A DNA stretch of 64,000 nt, from contig NZ_LGEL01000012.1 in NCBI RefSeq assembly GCF_001636695.1, positions 1 through 64,000 of the forward strand, given 5' to 3'. Positions 1 to 9,044 of this stretch are shown here, one piece after another. The notes beneath the pieces are model-generated. The model searched no databases and was not told the origin of the DNA. It saw nothing but the letters and a program-made list of their open reading frames with translations. Made by a program: the position numbers and the translations under genes. The first letter of the stretch is position 1. The number at the start of each line of letters is the position of its first letter. The stretch is from Pedobacter panaciterrae (lineage in GTDB: Bacteria; Bacteroidota; Bacteroidia; Sphingobacteriales; Sphingobacteriaceae).

Positions 1-125
1 TTCTATTTGAGTTCCTGATGAAAGGGATGCAGAAGTCTAAATCGAGATATGAGTCTAAACTCTGAGGAACGAATAGTTTACTTCTGCTTCCTTCTCATTC
101 TAAATTATCAAAAACAAATCTAAAG
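1..125. other. Intergenic, no gene; imperfect inverted repeat
   Basis: No coding frame is supported here. An imperfect inverted repeat (arms 25-36 and 80-91, 11 of 12 matching in the inner part) encloses a small GAGT-CTAA-ACTC hairpin at 51-62. The inner words GAGGAAC and GGGAT recall the arms of the REP-like repeats elsewhere in the window, so this may be a decayed copy. It lies downstream of gapN. Confidence 0.4.
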
Positions 126-191
126 GACGATAGGAGAGATCTCTTGTTTATGCTACTTCAAGAGATCTCTCCTATCGTCGAGATGACGGAA
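126..191. repeat. REP-like palindrome, copy 1
   Basis: Perfect 21-bp inverted repeat: left arm 126-146, 12-nt loop, right arm 159-179, followed by GAGATGACGGAA. The core word GACGATAGGAGAGATCTC recurs in copies near 12.3, 35.1, 35.3 and (partly) 50.9 kb. It lies about 45 bp past the gapN stop codon and could act as a terminator or mRNA 3' stabiliser. Confidence 0.9.
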
Positions 192-234
192 TGGTCTAGA
201 TAACGATTAGACTGTCTTTAAAACAAATACTTTT

Positions 235-1860
235 TTAAAATAAAAACTTTGTACTCAAAAAGTTAGAGCTATTGCTATCAACAATTGCATTTATCAAATG
301 CTTATTGTTTTCATTAAGCTTGGTAGCAACTAAAGACCTTATAGAAAACGATCTTAAAGCATCCACTACAGAAAGTGTACCTTCGGCACTATCCTTTCTG
401 CCAGTAAACGGAAATACATCCGGACCGCGCTGGCATTGGCAATTTATGTTTACTCTGCTTACCTGATTTACCAATGGATCAATCAGTTCTGCTATTTCTT
501 CATCATCATTACTAAAGATACTTACCTGCTGACCATGCGTAGATTCAATTAAATATTCAATTGTTTCTTCCAGATCATCAAAAGGAACAACAGGAATAAC
601 AGGGCCAAACTGCTCCTCAGTATAAAGTTTCATACCTTTTTTAACCGGATAAACTATTGCAGGGAACACAAACGACTCATTTGTTGCTCCACCATTTTCG
701 TTCATTACCTCGGCGCCGTGGGCAATTGCATCAGCTATACATTCCTGAATATATGCAGGTTTGTGCTGTTCAGGTAAAGGGGTTAGTGATACTCCGTCTT
801 CCCAGGGCATACCAAATTTAAGCTTGGCAACGGCTTCAGAAAGTTCCTTTAAAAACACATCGGCAAGGCTGCGGTGAATAAATACGATTTTTAATGCAGT
901 ACACCTTTGTCCGTTAAACGATAAAGATCCCAGTACTGTTTCCTGCACAGCTAGTTTAACATCAGCATTTGCAGTTATAATTGCAGCATTCTTAGCATCT
1001 AAGCCAAGTATTGCACGTAAGCGGTTTACCTTAGGATGAAGTTTTTTAAGCTCATTGGCAACCTTGCTTGAACCAATAAGGGTTAATACATTAATATCGC
1101 CTGATTTCATCAGGTTAGGAATGATCTTATTACCGCGACCATAAATGGTATTGACTACACCTTTTGGAAAGCAATCTCTAAATGCTTCCAACAATGGGTA
1201 ATGCAATAAAGTACCATGTTTTGGTGGTTTGAATAATAAAGTATTTCCCATTATCAAAGCAGGAATCAAGGTAGTAAAAGTCTCATTCAATGGATAATTG
1301 AACGGCCCCATACATAAAACCACACCTAAGGGCGAGCGTCTGATCTGTGCAACAATTCCTTGTTCAATACTAAATTTAGACGACTGACGGTCAAGATCCT
1401 TTAATGCATCTATAGTTGCATAAATGTATTCTACTGTACGGTCAAATTCCTTAACAGAATCTGCATGAGATTTACCAATCTCCCACATCAGTAGTTTAAC
1501 CACTTCATTTTTCTTCTCAATAATTCTGTGCGTAAATTTCTCTACACAGGTAATTCTATCAGAAACACTCATGGTAGGCCACTCGCCTCTTCCATTGTTA
1601 TAAGCAGTAACGGCAGCTTTAAGTGCTTCCGAAGCTTCGGCTTCATTACACAACGGATAAGTGCCAATTACTTTGCGCTTTAATCCGGTCGAAGTTTTAA
1701 TGCAAATTGGTGATAGTACTTCGTGTACTTCGCCATTCCAGGAATGCATTTTTCCATTACTTAAATATTCTCGTTGATGAACCTCCTCGGTTAGCCTAAA
1801 CTCCTCAGGAATTTCGCTTTCAGCAACAAAAATCGCGTCAAGATGATCTTTAAAAGTCAT
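235..1860 (-). CDS. gapN: GapN-like NADP-dependent glyceraldehyde-3-phosphate dehydrogenase (aldehyde dehydrogenase)
   Basis: 541-residue cytosolic aldehyde dehydrogenase of the non-phosphorylating GAPDH (GapN) type, expected to oxidise glyceraldehyde-3-phosphate to 3-phosphoglycerate with NADP+. Visible motifs are GPFNYPLNE (oxyanion Asn188), the cofactor-fold segment LIGSSKVA and the nucleophile motif FNGQRCTALK (Cys320). The general-base motif, normally ELGGK 34 residues before the Cys, reads GLDAK (286-290), so Gly occupies the usual Glu position and Asp288 is nearby. It is the last gene of a minus-strand run, 33 bp after exuT and 71 bp after uxaB-exuT began to be spaced this closely, so it is probably co-transcribed with the uronate genes. 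The ALDH family is certain; the exact substrate is inferred. Confidence 0.85.
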   Translation of the reverse strand: MTFKDHLDAIFVAESEIPEEFRLTEEVHQREYLSNGKMHSWNGEVHEVLSPICIKTSTGLKRKVIGTYPLCNEAEASEALKAAVTAYNNGRGEWPTMSVSDRITCVEKFTHRIIEKKNEVVKLLMWEIGKSHADSVKEFDRTVEYIYATIDALKDLDRQSSKFSIEQGIVAQIRRSPLGVVLCMGPFNYPLNETFTTLIPALIMGNTLLFKPPKHGTLLHYPLLEAFRDCFPKGVVNTIYGRGNKIIPNLMKSGDINVLTLIGSSKVANELKKLHPKVNRLRAILGLDAKNAAIITANADVKLAVQETVLGSLSFNGQRCTALKIVFIHRSLADVFLKELSEAVAKLKFGMPWEDGVSLTPLPEQHKPAYIQECIADAIAHGAEVMNENGGATNESFVFPAIVYPVKKGMKLYTEEQFGPVIPVVPFDDLEETIEYLIESTHGQQVSIFSNDDEEIAELIDPLVNQVSRVNINCQCQRGPDVFPFTGRKDSAEGTLSVVDALRSFSIRSLVATKLNENNKHLINAIVDSNSSNFLSTKFLF

Positions 1861-1893
1861 TAATATATAGTTAGAGATTAAATAGATTGCGAA

Positions 1894-3267
1894 TTAAAGA
1901 TCGGTAATTAGTTTGTATTTAGGCACTAATGTTTTCATTATTACCCAGGCTACCAGGTATGCCACAGCACAAATTGTAAACATAATTGTATAACCTGTAT
2001 CTATATGACCCAGTGCCTTATAGTAGTCAAATAATCCACCACCAAGTTTTGTCATAACTACTCCGCCAAGGCCGCCAAGCATCCCGCCGATACCTACTAC
2101 AGATCCGATCGCTTTTTTAGGAAACATATCAGATACAGTGGTAAACAAGTTTGCAGACCATGCCTGATGTGCAGATGCACCAACACCAATCAACAACACA
2201 GGAATCCAGAAAGTTATGTGACCCAATGGCTGTGCAGCAAGTACCACAAGAGGGAATAATGCTATGAGCAACATTGCTTTCATACGCCCGTCGTAAGGTT
2301 CAAGGCCCTTATTAATAAAATACATTGGAAACCAGCCACCTCCTATACTTCCAAACATAGTCATACTGTACAATACGGCTAACGGAAGCATAATCTGGGT
2401 ATCTACCATTCCGTACTGATCTTTCAGATAAGCCGGTAACCAGAAAAGGAAGAACCACCATACACCATCGGTCATAAATTTACCGATAGCAAAGGCCCAG
2501 GTCTGTCTGTAAGTAAGTAGTTTAAACCATGACACTTTTGGTTCTTCGGCTACACCTTCACTATTAATAACCCTGGTATCAATATCATCTGCTTGTATAT
2601 ACGCCCGTTCTTCAGCAGAAAGTCTTTTCTGATCTTCAGCTTTGTCGTAGTATTTATACCAAAATATCAGCCATAAAAAACCGATAGCGCCGATAAACAA
2701 AAAGGCAGCTTCCCAGCCCCATTTTGCGGCAATAAACGGGACAGTTAAAGGAGCCAGTACGGCACCAACATTGGTTCCGCTATTAAAGAATCCGGTAGCA
2801 TAAGATCTTTCTTTTTTGGGAAAATACTCAGCTGTGGCTTTAATTGCAGCGGGAAAGTTCCCGGCCTCACCAAATCCCAACACTGCCCTGGCAACCATAA
2901 AGCCCACAATAGAAACTGAAGCCACACCAATACCCACAAAACCAAGTACAGTAGAGATGCTTTGACCAATTGGAATAGCAAATGCATGTATAATTGCACC
3001 TATTGACCAAATTATGATAGCCCAGGCATATCCTTTTTTAGTTCCAAGTTTATCAATTATCCGGCCTGCAAAAAGCATGGATATAGCATAAGTAAATTGA
3101 AAAACAGACGCAATGTTCGCATAATCACTGTTACTCCAGCCAAAAATCTCTTCAAGATGTGGTTTAAGTAAGCTTAACACCTGTCTATCAAGATAATTCA
3201 CAGTAGTTGCGAAAAATAGCAATGCACAGATAGTCCACCTATAGTTACCTACTTTTTTATCGTTCAT
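1894..3267 (-). CDS. exuT: MFS transporter, hexuronate (ExuT-like) family
   Basis: 457-residue inner-membrane protein with about 12 predicted helices, of the anion:cation symporter branch of the major facilitator superfamily. The N terminus (YRWTICALLFFATTVNYLDR) is typical of ExuT/GudP-type transporters for galacturonate and glucuronate, as are AVLGFGEAGNFPAAIKA and the cytoplasmic loop between helices 6 and 7. It sits 38 bp after uxaB and 33 bp before gapN on the same strand, so uptake is encoded with the reductase of the same pathway. Substrate assignment rests on the family and on uxaB. Confidence 0.87.
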   Translation of the reverse strand: MNDKKVGNYRWTICALLFFATTVNYLDRQVLSLLKPHLEEIFGWSNSDYANIASVFQFTYAISMLFAGRIIDKLGTKKGYAWAIIIWSIGAIIHAFAIPIGQSISTVLGFVGIGVASVSIVGFMVARAVLGFGEAGNFPAAIKATAEYFPKKERSYATGFFNSGTNVGAVLAPLTVPFIAAKWGWEAAFLFIGAIGFLWLIFWYKYYDKAEDQKRLSAEERAYIQADDIDTRVINSEGVAEEPKVSWFKLLTYRQTWAFAIGKFMTDGVWWFFLFWLPAYLKDQYGMVDTQIMLPLAVLYSMTMFGSIGGGWFPMYFINKGLEPYDGRMKAMLLIALFPLVVLAAQPLGHITFWIPVLLIGVGASAHQAWSANLFTTVSDMFPKKAIGSVVGIGGMLGGLGGVVMTKLGGGLFDYYKALGHIDTGYTIMFTICAVAYLVAWVIMKTLVPKYKLITDL

Positions 3268-3305
3268 TATATTTGGTTTAGTATTTGGTTTGGGTTGTTT
3301 GTGTG

Positions 3306-4802
3306 TTATTTTATTTTGGCCAGTGCTTCTGTAATGCCAAATGTTTTAATGTTGTTATAATTTTCTTCTACTGTTTTAATAAAATCTTTAAGGCTTGCCA
3401 GATTTGTTTCCCATAACTGCTGGTCAGATAAAACTGAGCTCACATATTCGGCCTCATTCAGTTTGCTTTTTTCATAAAAATAAGCAGCCTGATCATCAGT
3501 AATCAGGTATTCCTTACCATCATATTGCCCAAAGTACTGATTTTCTTCCTTTTTATGAGATCTCATGAAACATAAAAAGGCTGCGAAACCAAAAGCAATA
3601 CTCGATGGCACTTTATTAAACAGCTTGTAATATTGACTTAAAACAGGCAAAATCCTTATTTTCATTTTCATGGTGTACTGAAAAGTAATATTGATCCACA
3701 AATGTTTAATGTAAGGGTTTGCAAACCTGTCTAACACTGCGGCAGAAAAAACCATAGCTTCATCGCCTGGCACCTCATATGGAATTGCCGGTACAATATC
3801 TGACTGCATTACTTTCACAATATAGCCCTTTATCGCCTGATCAGCCATTGCATTTGCCACCGTGTCGATGCCAGCCAAATAGGCTATTCCTGATGATAAG
3901 GTATGCGAACCGTTTAACAGCCTTACCTTTAGTTCTCTGTAAATTTCAATATCAGGTTTTACAATTACACCCTTATCTACTTCCTTAAAGCTAAGCAACT
4001 TTGCAACGTTTTCATCACCTTCTATAGCCCATAGGCGATAAGGTTCGGCCATAATCAGCAGGTTATCGGTATAGCCCAGTTGCTCTTCAAGTTCTTTCAA
4101 AGCTTCTTCATCAGGTTTACCGGGAACAATCCTGTCGACCAATGAATTGCAAAAATGAGCATGTGCTTTAAGCCAGTTTACAAACTCAGGTTCAAGCTTA
4201 TTAAATTCTGTAAGCTCTAATACTATCGATTCTAATTTTTTTCCATTTTCAGGGATCAGCTCTGTTGCAATAACAACAATATCAGCGGTTTTGCTTTCGC
4301 CAAGCGCTTTATACCGTGCATATAGTACAGACAATAGTTTTGCAGGAAAAGAAACCGGAGGGTTTAAATGAATACTTTCTTTTAACAAGGTAATACCAAC
4401 TTCGGTTGTATTAGAAACAACAACCTGTAAAGCAGGATTCTTTCCAATTTCTAAAATATCGTTCCAATCTTTATCGGCCGACAATACCCTGCTAATGGAT
4501 GATGAGATGATATTCTCTTTAATATTTTGCCCATTTTCAATCCCTCTTACACAAATTGTATATAAGCCGTCTTGTTCATTAAAGTCCTTAAGATCGCCTT
4601 TACTGGTAGATTTAACCACGGCTACCCTACCATTAAACACACCTTTGCGGTTAGCTTTATCTATAAAATAATCCGGAAGCCCGCGTAATAAAACGCCGGT
4701 TCCAAACTGCAATACCTTTTCCGGAAGATTTAATAATTTATTATCTGGAATGATAACGTTTTCATTTTTTATACTCTTTAAATTATCTTTAGAAATAGTC
4801 AT
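3306..4802 (-). CDS. uxaB: Tagaturonate reductase (altronate oxidoreductase)
   Basis: 498-residue enzyme reducing tagaturonate to altronate with NADH in the galacturonate branch of the Ashwell pathway. The N-terminal nucleotide-binding part contains VLQFGTGVLLRG. The long-chain polyol dehydrogenase signature K-x4-N-x2-H appears as KVRLLNGSH. Length is typical for UxaB. I chose the ATG at 4802; a TTG two codons upstream is also in frame. It is the first gene of uxaB-exuT-gapN. No uxaC or uxaA is present here, so the rest of the pathway must lie elsewhere. The upstream region carries phased direct repeats that may be operators. Confidence 0.88.
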   Translation of the reverse strand: MTISKDNLKSIKNENVIIPDNKLLNLPEKVLQFGTGVLLRGLPDYFIDKANRKGVFNGRVAVVKSTSKGDLKDFNEQDGLYTICVRGIENGQNIKENIISSSISRVLSADKDWNDILEIGKNPALQVVVSNTTEVGITLLKESIHLNPPVSFPAKLLSVLYARYKALGESKTADIVVIATELIPENGKKLESIVLELTEFNKLEPEFVNWLKAHAHFCNSLVDRIVPGKPDEEALKELEEQLGYTDNLLIMAEPYRLWAIEGDENVAKLLSFKEVDKGVIVKPDIEIYRELKVRLLNGSHTLSSGIAYLAGIDTVANAMADQAIKGYIVKVMQSDIVPAIPYEVPGDEAMVFSAAVLDRFANPYIKHLWINITFQYTMKMKIRILPVLSQYYKLFNKVPSSIAFGFAAFLCFMRSHKKEENQYFGQYDGKEYLITDDQAAYFYEKSKLNEAEYVSSVLSDQQLWETNLASLKDFIKTVEENYNNIKTFGITEALAKIK

Positions 4803-4880
4803 GTTCAAGTTTCGCTCTGTCTAAAACAATTCTACATAAATATTATAAAGAATGAATGTTTTAGGAGGAAATTATTTACG

Positions 4881-4911
4881 CAATCGTTATCGTTACAATG
4901 TGTTACAATTG
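4881..4911. promoter_or_regulatory. Phased direct repeats upstream of uxaB
   Basis: GTTACAAT occurs at 4892-4899 and again at 4902-4909, exactly 10 bp apart, preceded by a doubled ATCGTT. One-turn spacing on a single face of the helix suggests binding by a tandem or dimeric regulator. It lies about 90-110 bp upstream of uxaB and could serve the uronate operon. Function is inferred. Confidence 0.35.
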
Positions 4912-4942
4912 CTTTCTAAATCTGCCGGAAATTTAAAATGTA

Positions 4943-5815
4943 CTAGCCGAAAAGATCACTGCTCAGGTATCTGTCGCCTCTATCGCAAGCGATAAATACA
5001 ATCAGACCTGATTCCAGTTCTTCAGCTAATTTTAATGAGCATGCAAGTGCGCCGCCTGTACTCATGCCTGCAAATATGCCTTCAACTTTGGCAAGTTTAC
5101 GTGCAAATTCTGTGGCTTCCTGCTGAGAAACATCCATAACCCTATCTACCCTGCTTGGATCAAAAATCTTTGGAAGATAAGCTTCAGGCCATCTTCTGAT
5201 GCCGGGAATCGACGATTCTTCTGTTGGCTGGCAACCTACAATCTGTATTTCAGGGTTCATTTCCTTTAAAAACATAGAGTTACCCATAATACTTCCGGTT
5301 GTACCCATAGAGCTTACCAGGTGGGTAACTTGCTGATTGGTGTCTCTCCAAATCTCCGGACCAGTGGTTTTATAATGGGCCAGGTAGTTATCAGGATTAG
5401 AAAATTGGTTTAATAAGAAATAACCCGGCTGTACGCCTTTTTCCTCTGCATAATCCCTGCAAATTTCAATAGATTCAAGCAAGGTAACCTTTGCTCCATA
5501 GGCTTCCATGGTAAGGGTACGTTCGCGTGTTGAGTTAGATGGCATTACCAACTCAATCTCCAGGTTATAAATACTTGCAATCATGGCTAAGGCAATACCA
5601 GTATTGCCACTTGTGGCTTCAATCAGTTTTGTGCCTTGTTTGATATCACCACGGTCCATTGCACTGCGGATCATGTTTAACGCCGCCCTGTCTTTTACAC
5701 TACCTCCGGGATTATTCCCTTCAAGCTTGGCAAAAATCTTAACATTCGGATTAGTATGTAACTTCTGAATTTCTACAAGTGGTGTGTTTCCAACAAACTC
5801 AACAATATTTCCCAT
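4943..5815 (-). CDS. cysM: Cysteine synthase B (O-acetylserine sulfhydrylase)
   Basis: 290-residue PLP enzyme that makes cysteine from O-acetylserine and sulfide or thiosulfate. The PLP lysine is Lys41 in NNPGGSVKDRAA. The substrate loop EATSGNTGIALAM and the phosphate-binding region MGTTGSIMG are present. The short length and the C-terminal GIRRWPEAYLP segment match CysM rather than CysK. It follows cysE by 50 bp on the same strand, giving a two-step serine-to-cysteine operon. Confidence 0.92.
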   Translation of the reverse strand: MGNIVEFVGNTPLVEIQKLHTNPNVKIFAKLEGNNPGGSVKDRAALNMIRSAMDRGDIKQGTKLIEATSGNTGIALAMIASIYNLEIELVMPSNSTRERTLTMEAYGAKVTLLESIEICRDYAEEKGVQPGYFLLNQFSNPDNYLAHYKTTGPEIWRDTNQQVTHLVSSMGTTGSIMGNSMFLKEMNPEIQIVGCQPTEESSIPGIRRWPEAYLPKIFDPSRVDRVMDVSQQEATEFARKLAKVEGIFAGMSTGGALACSLKLAEELESGLIVFIACDRGDRYLSSDLFG

Positions 5816-5865
5816 TATTAAACTATGCTTTTCTCTGATTTACAATTTTACTAAAGATTCAATTT

Positions 5866-6675
5866 TTAAGGCTGTTTGGTTTCGATAACCTTAACTGCCG
5901 ACTGATGATATACCGTTGAATGCGGAGGTACACTTTTAGTTAACCAAACATTCCCTCCAATAATACAATCATGCCCGATAACGGTATCGCCACCTAAAAT
6001 AGTTGCGCCCGAATAAATAATCACATTGTCTTCAATTGTTGGGTGTCTTTTAATGCCCACCATGTATTTCTCTACGCTAAGTGCACCCAGAGTTACTCCC
6101 TGATATAGTTTTACGTAGTTACCGATAATGGTAGTTTCTCCGATAACCAGACCTGTTCCGTGGTCGATATAAAGATACTCTCCTATTACAGCGCCAGGGT
6201 GGATATCGATACCTGTAATAGAATGTGCATATTCGGTTAGTATTCTTGGTACAATAGGAATTTCGGCTTGTAACAAGGCATGTGCTATCCTGTACAAAGC
6301 AATTGCAAGAAAACCAGGATAACTCCTGATGATTTCAAACTCACTCTTGGCTGCCGGATCGCCTTCCAGAATTGCAGAAATATCTGTATTCATTCTTCTG
6401 TACAACTCGGGTATGCTTTCAAAAATCTTCCTGGCTATTTCTTCATTATCGCTATGTTCACAAGCTTTGGTGGCATTTAATATTCTTACCAGCTCTTTTT
6501 CCTGCTTTAAAAAGAAACGTTTAATCTCGTTAATTGAATAATCTGGAGAGGTTAAACGCTCAGGATACAATAAATTCATCAGGTTCATTGCCCATTCGGC
6601 AACTTCCTGATTAGAAGGTACAGCCTCAATTTCAAGCTGTTTATTATAGATATGAAGATAAAATTCCTCGTTCAT
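5866..6675 (-). CDS. cysE: Serine O-acetyltransferase
   Basis: 269-residue enzyme making O-acetylserine from serine and acetyl-CoA, the entry step of cysteine synthesis. The N-terminal half is helical. The C-terminal half is a left-handed beta-helix with hexapeptide repeats, including DIHPGAVIGEYLYIDHGTG, VIGETTIIGN and VIIYSGATILGG. The active-site His of DHGTG is present. It is upstream of cysM on the same strand. The C-terminal tail (VIETKQP) ends in Pro rather than the Ile through which many CysE proteins dock on cysteine synthase, so complex formation is uncertain. Confidence 0.9.
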   Translation of the reverse strand: MNEEFYLHIYNKQLEIEAVPSNQEVAEWAMNLMNLLYPERLTSPDYSINEIKRFFLKQEKELVRILNATKACEHSDNEEIARKIFESIPELYRRMNTDISAILEGDPAAKSEFEIIRSYPGFLAIALYRIAHALLQAEIPIVPRILTEYAHSITGIDIHPGAVIGEYLYIDHGTGLVIGETTIIGNYVKLYQGVTLGALSVEKYMVGIKRHPTIEDNVIIYSGATILGGDTVIGHDCIIGGNVWLTKSVPPHSTVYHQSAVKVIETKQP

Positions 6676-6750
6676 TTTAAGAGTGATGTTTGATTTTAGT
6701 GTAAAGAAATGAAATTAATCACAATCCTGCTAATTTCATTATTTCTATGA

Positions 6751-8658
6751 TTAAAAACCGACAAACTCCCAGGCGCTTATATAGGCGTTACATTTTTCAG
6801 CATAGCTGATAAAACCAGAATAAAATTCTGATCTGGAGAGTGTTGCGCTGTCACCAATAACAACGAGCTTTTTTCTGGCTCTTGTCATGGCTACATTCAT
6901 TCTTCTGGTATCGGCCAAAAATCCTATTGCTCCTTCTGTATTGCTCCTGGTTAGGCCAATGTAAACGATATCCCGCTCCTGTCCCTGAAAACTATCAATT
7001 GTATTAATACTGATTTTGCTCTTGTAAACCATTAACTCTTCAGACCCCGTTATCAGGTCATTAAGTATAGCAATCTGCTGTTTATATGGAGAGATAATAG
7101 CTATTGTAGGGAAGTTAGCAACAGTAAAGTGGTCATTAAGTTTAGCAACCAGTTGCGTTAAATGTTTCAATAAAAACACAGCCTCTTCGGGGTTGGTGGT
7201 ACTGGTTCCCTCCAATTTCTCGTCAAATCCGCAACCTGCTGTATCCACAAATTCCAACGGAGGTTCCTCGGCAAACAACAGCCGATCTGCAACATTCGCA
7301 TGCGCAATCAATTTATCTTCATAGAATACTGAAGATGGATAGCCCATGATCTTTGTATTCATTCTGTACTGTTCCTCTAGTAAAACAACAGCTTCTGGAT
7401 GTAATACCGTACATTTTTCCATTAAGGTATTGCTTAAACCTCCTTTTGCAGCCTGGGTAGATTTAATAGTTGGTGGCAGCTGACAGTGATCGCCGGCAAG
7501 CACTACCTTTTCAGCTTTCAATATTGGTACCCAGCAAGCAGGTTCCAAAGCTTGTCCGGCCTCATCAATCACAACGGTTTTATATTTAACGTCACGGACT
7601 GTATAATGGTTGGCACCAATAAGGGTAGCGGTAATCACCTGTGCCTTTGCCACAACATCATCAATAATGTATTGCTCAGCATTGTTTACCTCTTTCATAA
7701 TTTTGTGTGCCTCATTAAACAATGCTTTGCGCTGTTGCTGCTCTGCACGCCCGAAATTGCGCTTATACTTGTGAGCCATATTCTTATACTCATTGGCTTG
7801 TTTTTTAAGCGACCGCAGGTCTTTAGTAGCACTATGTTCGGCAATTTTACTATCCATAGTTAAAGATGCCAAACGCTCAGAAACCCTTGCCGGATTCCCT
7901 ACACGCAACACATTCAATCCCTCTTCGGCAAGTTTTTCACTTAACAAGTCCACTGCCGTGTTGCTTGGTGCAACAACCAGTACTTTCTGACCATCTTTAG
8001 CAATTAAAGCCTTAATGGCCTGTACAAGTGTGGTTGTTTTACCCGTTCCCGGTGGCCCGTGGACAATAGCCAGTTCCTGTGCCTGCAAAATCTTGTTAAC
8101 TGCTTTTTGCTGAACAGGATTTAGCTGGGGAATAGCAATATTTGTTAAACTGGTATCAAACGTAGGTGCCTTTTGCCCTGTTAATACATCTGTTAAAACT
8201 GAATCTGCAGCTTTCTCTTTTGGTTTCTGCGCTTGTTTAAGCGCATTCTGCATCTCATTATAACTATTGTCATCAAACAGCAGGTCTATACCTAGTTTAC
8301 CATCGCTTGCCCAATCAGGTAGTTCTTCGGTTAGTAGTGTAATTTTCAGCTTGTTTCCGCTCTGATGACTGATTGTTCCTTCAACCCTGTCAATTTTAGG
8401 ATCGTGATTAGAGAACAATACTGCCGATGCACCAAACCTAAGCTGGTGCGAAATATCATGATGGGTAGTACGTTCAACCTCTACCGTAAGGTAATCGCCC
8501 CTACCCGTTTCAGAACCACGAATGGCAATAGGATACCATGTTAATCCATTTTCACGACGGTCAGCTACTGAGGCTGACGCGGTCAATCGCAGGTAAGAAT
8601 CAAGATCTTCCTGACGCTCAATTTTAAGTAAATCGAGGAGTTTTTTAAAATACTCCAT
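6751..8658 (-). CDS. SF1B helicase, IGHMBP2/SMUBP-2-like
   Basis: 635-residue Upf1-like superfamily 1 ATPase. Motifs in order: Q motif LNPVQQKAV (179-187), Walker A GPPGTGKTT (201-209), Ia VVAPSNTAVD, Walker B VIDEAGQALEP (about 363-373), III GDHCQLPPT (389-397), V TIDSFQGQERD and VI MNVAMTRARKK. The N-terminal 170 residues form the OB-like/stalk part of SMUBP-2 proteins. It probably unwinds RNA or DNA 5' to 3'. Its start codon overlaps the stop of the DUF3037 gene by one base, so translation is likely coupled to the HipA-like/DUF3037 pair upstream. All motifs look intact. Confidence 0.87.
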   Translation of the reverse strand: MEYFKKLLDLLKIERQEDLDSYLRLTASASVADRRENGLTWYPIAIRGSETGRGDYLTVEVERTTHHDISHQLRFGASAVLFSNHDPKIDRVEGTISHQSGNKLKITLLTEELPDWASDGKLGIDLLFDDNSYNEMQNALKQAQKPKEKAADSVLTDVLTGQKAPTFDTSLTNIAIPQLNPVQQKAVNKILQAQELAIVHGPPGTGKTTTLVQAIKALIAKDGQKVLVVAPSNTAVDLLSEKLAEEGLNVLRVGNPARVSERLASLTMDSKIAEHSATKDLRSLKKQANEYKNMAHKYKRNFGRAEQQQRKALFNEAHKIMKEVNNAEQYIIDDVVAKAQVITATLIGANHYTVRDVKYKTVVIDEAGQALEPACWVPILKAEKVVLAGDHCQLPPTIKSTQAAKGGLSNTLMEKCTVLHPEAVVLLEEQYRMNTKIMGYPSSVFYEDKLIAHANVADRLLFAEEPPLEFVDTAGCGFDEKLEGTSTTNPEEAVFLLKHLTQLVAKLNDHFTVANFPTIAIISPYKQQIAILNDLITGSEELMVYKSKISINTIDSFQGQERDIVYIGLTRSNTEGAIGFLADTRRMNVAMTRARKKLVVIGDSATLSRSEFYSGFISYAEKCNAYISAWEFVGF

Positions 8659-9044
8659 TATAAAAGCACAAGCTGCTCATGCAGCTTATTAAGCGTTTCC
8701 ATTGCATCTTTACAAAATCCGGGATGTACTTTTGACGCCTGTACAACGGTACTTCGTGTAGCGGTAAGCCATCTAAAGCGTGAGGCAGCATCCAATTTAC
8801 CAATTGGACCACTATCCTTTTCTCCTGCACAAATACGCTCAAAAGCAATCAGATTAGCTTTTAGCACATCACAATCCAGATCAGCTTTAAAAACTTCCAA
8901 CCTGCTTTCATCTAAAGAGATCAATGCCTTTAAAAACTTTTGCTTTGCACAATACAGAACTACACCCACATTAATGAATTCTTCGCGTTCAACCCTTGGA
9001 ACCACACGAATAACGGCGTACTCAAATAAGTGATTCTCTTGCAT
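8658..9044 (-). CDS. DUF3037 domain protein
   Basis: 128-residue protein matching DUF3037 by its opening (EYAVIRVVPRVEREEFINVGVVLYC) and its mid-part (AFERICAGEKDSGPIGKL). Biochemical function is unknown. It overlaps the end of the HipA-like kinase gene by 23 bp and the start of the helicase gene by 1 bp. HipA-like and DUF3037 genes are commonly adjacent in bacteria, which suggests a functional pair. There is no signal peptide or membrane segment, so it should be cytosolic. Confidence 0.8.
   Translation of the reverse strand: MQENHLFEYAVIRVVPRVEREEFINVGVVLYCAKQKFLKALISLDESRLEVFKADLDCDVLKANLIAFERICAGEKDSGPIGKLDAASRFRWLTATRSTVVQASKVHPGFCKDAMETLNKLHEQLVLL

Noticed and set aside
7486-7863. 125-codon plus-strand frame inside the helicase gene
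   Set aside because: It is antisense to conserved helicase motifs and has no protein-like composition.
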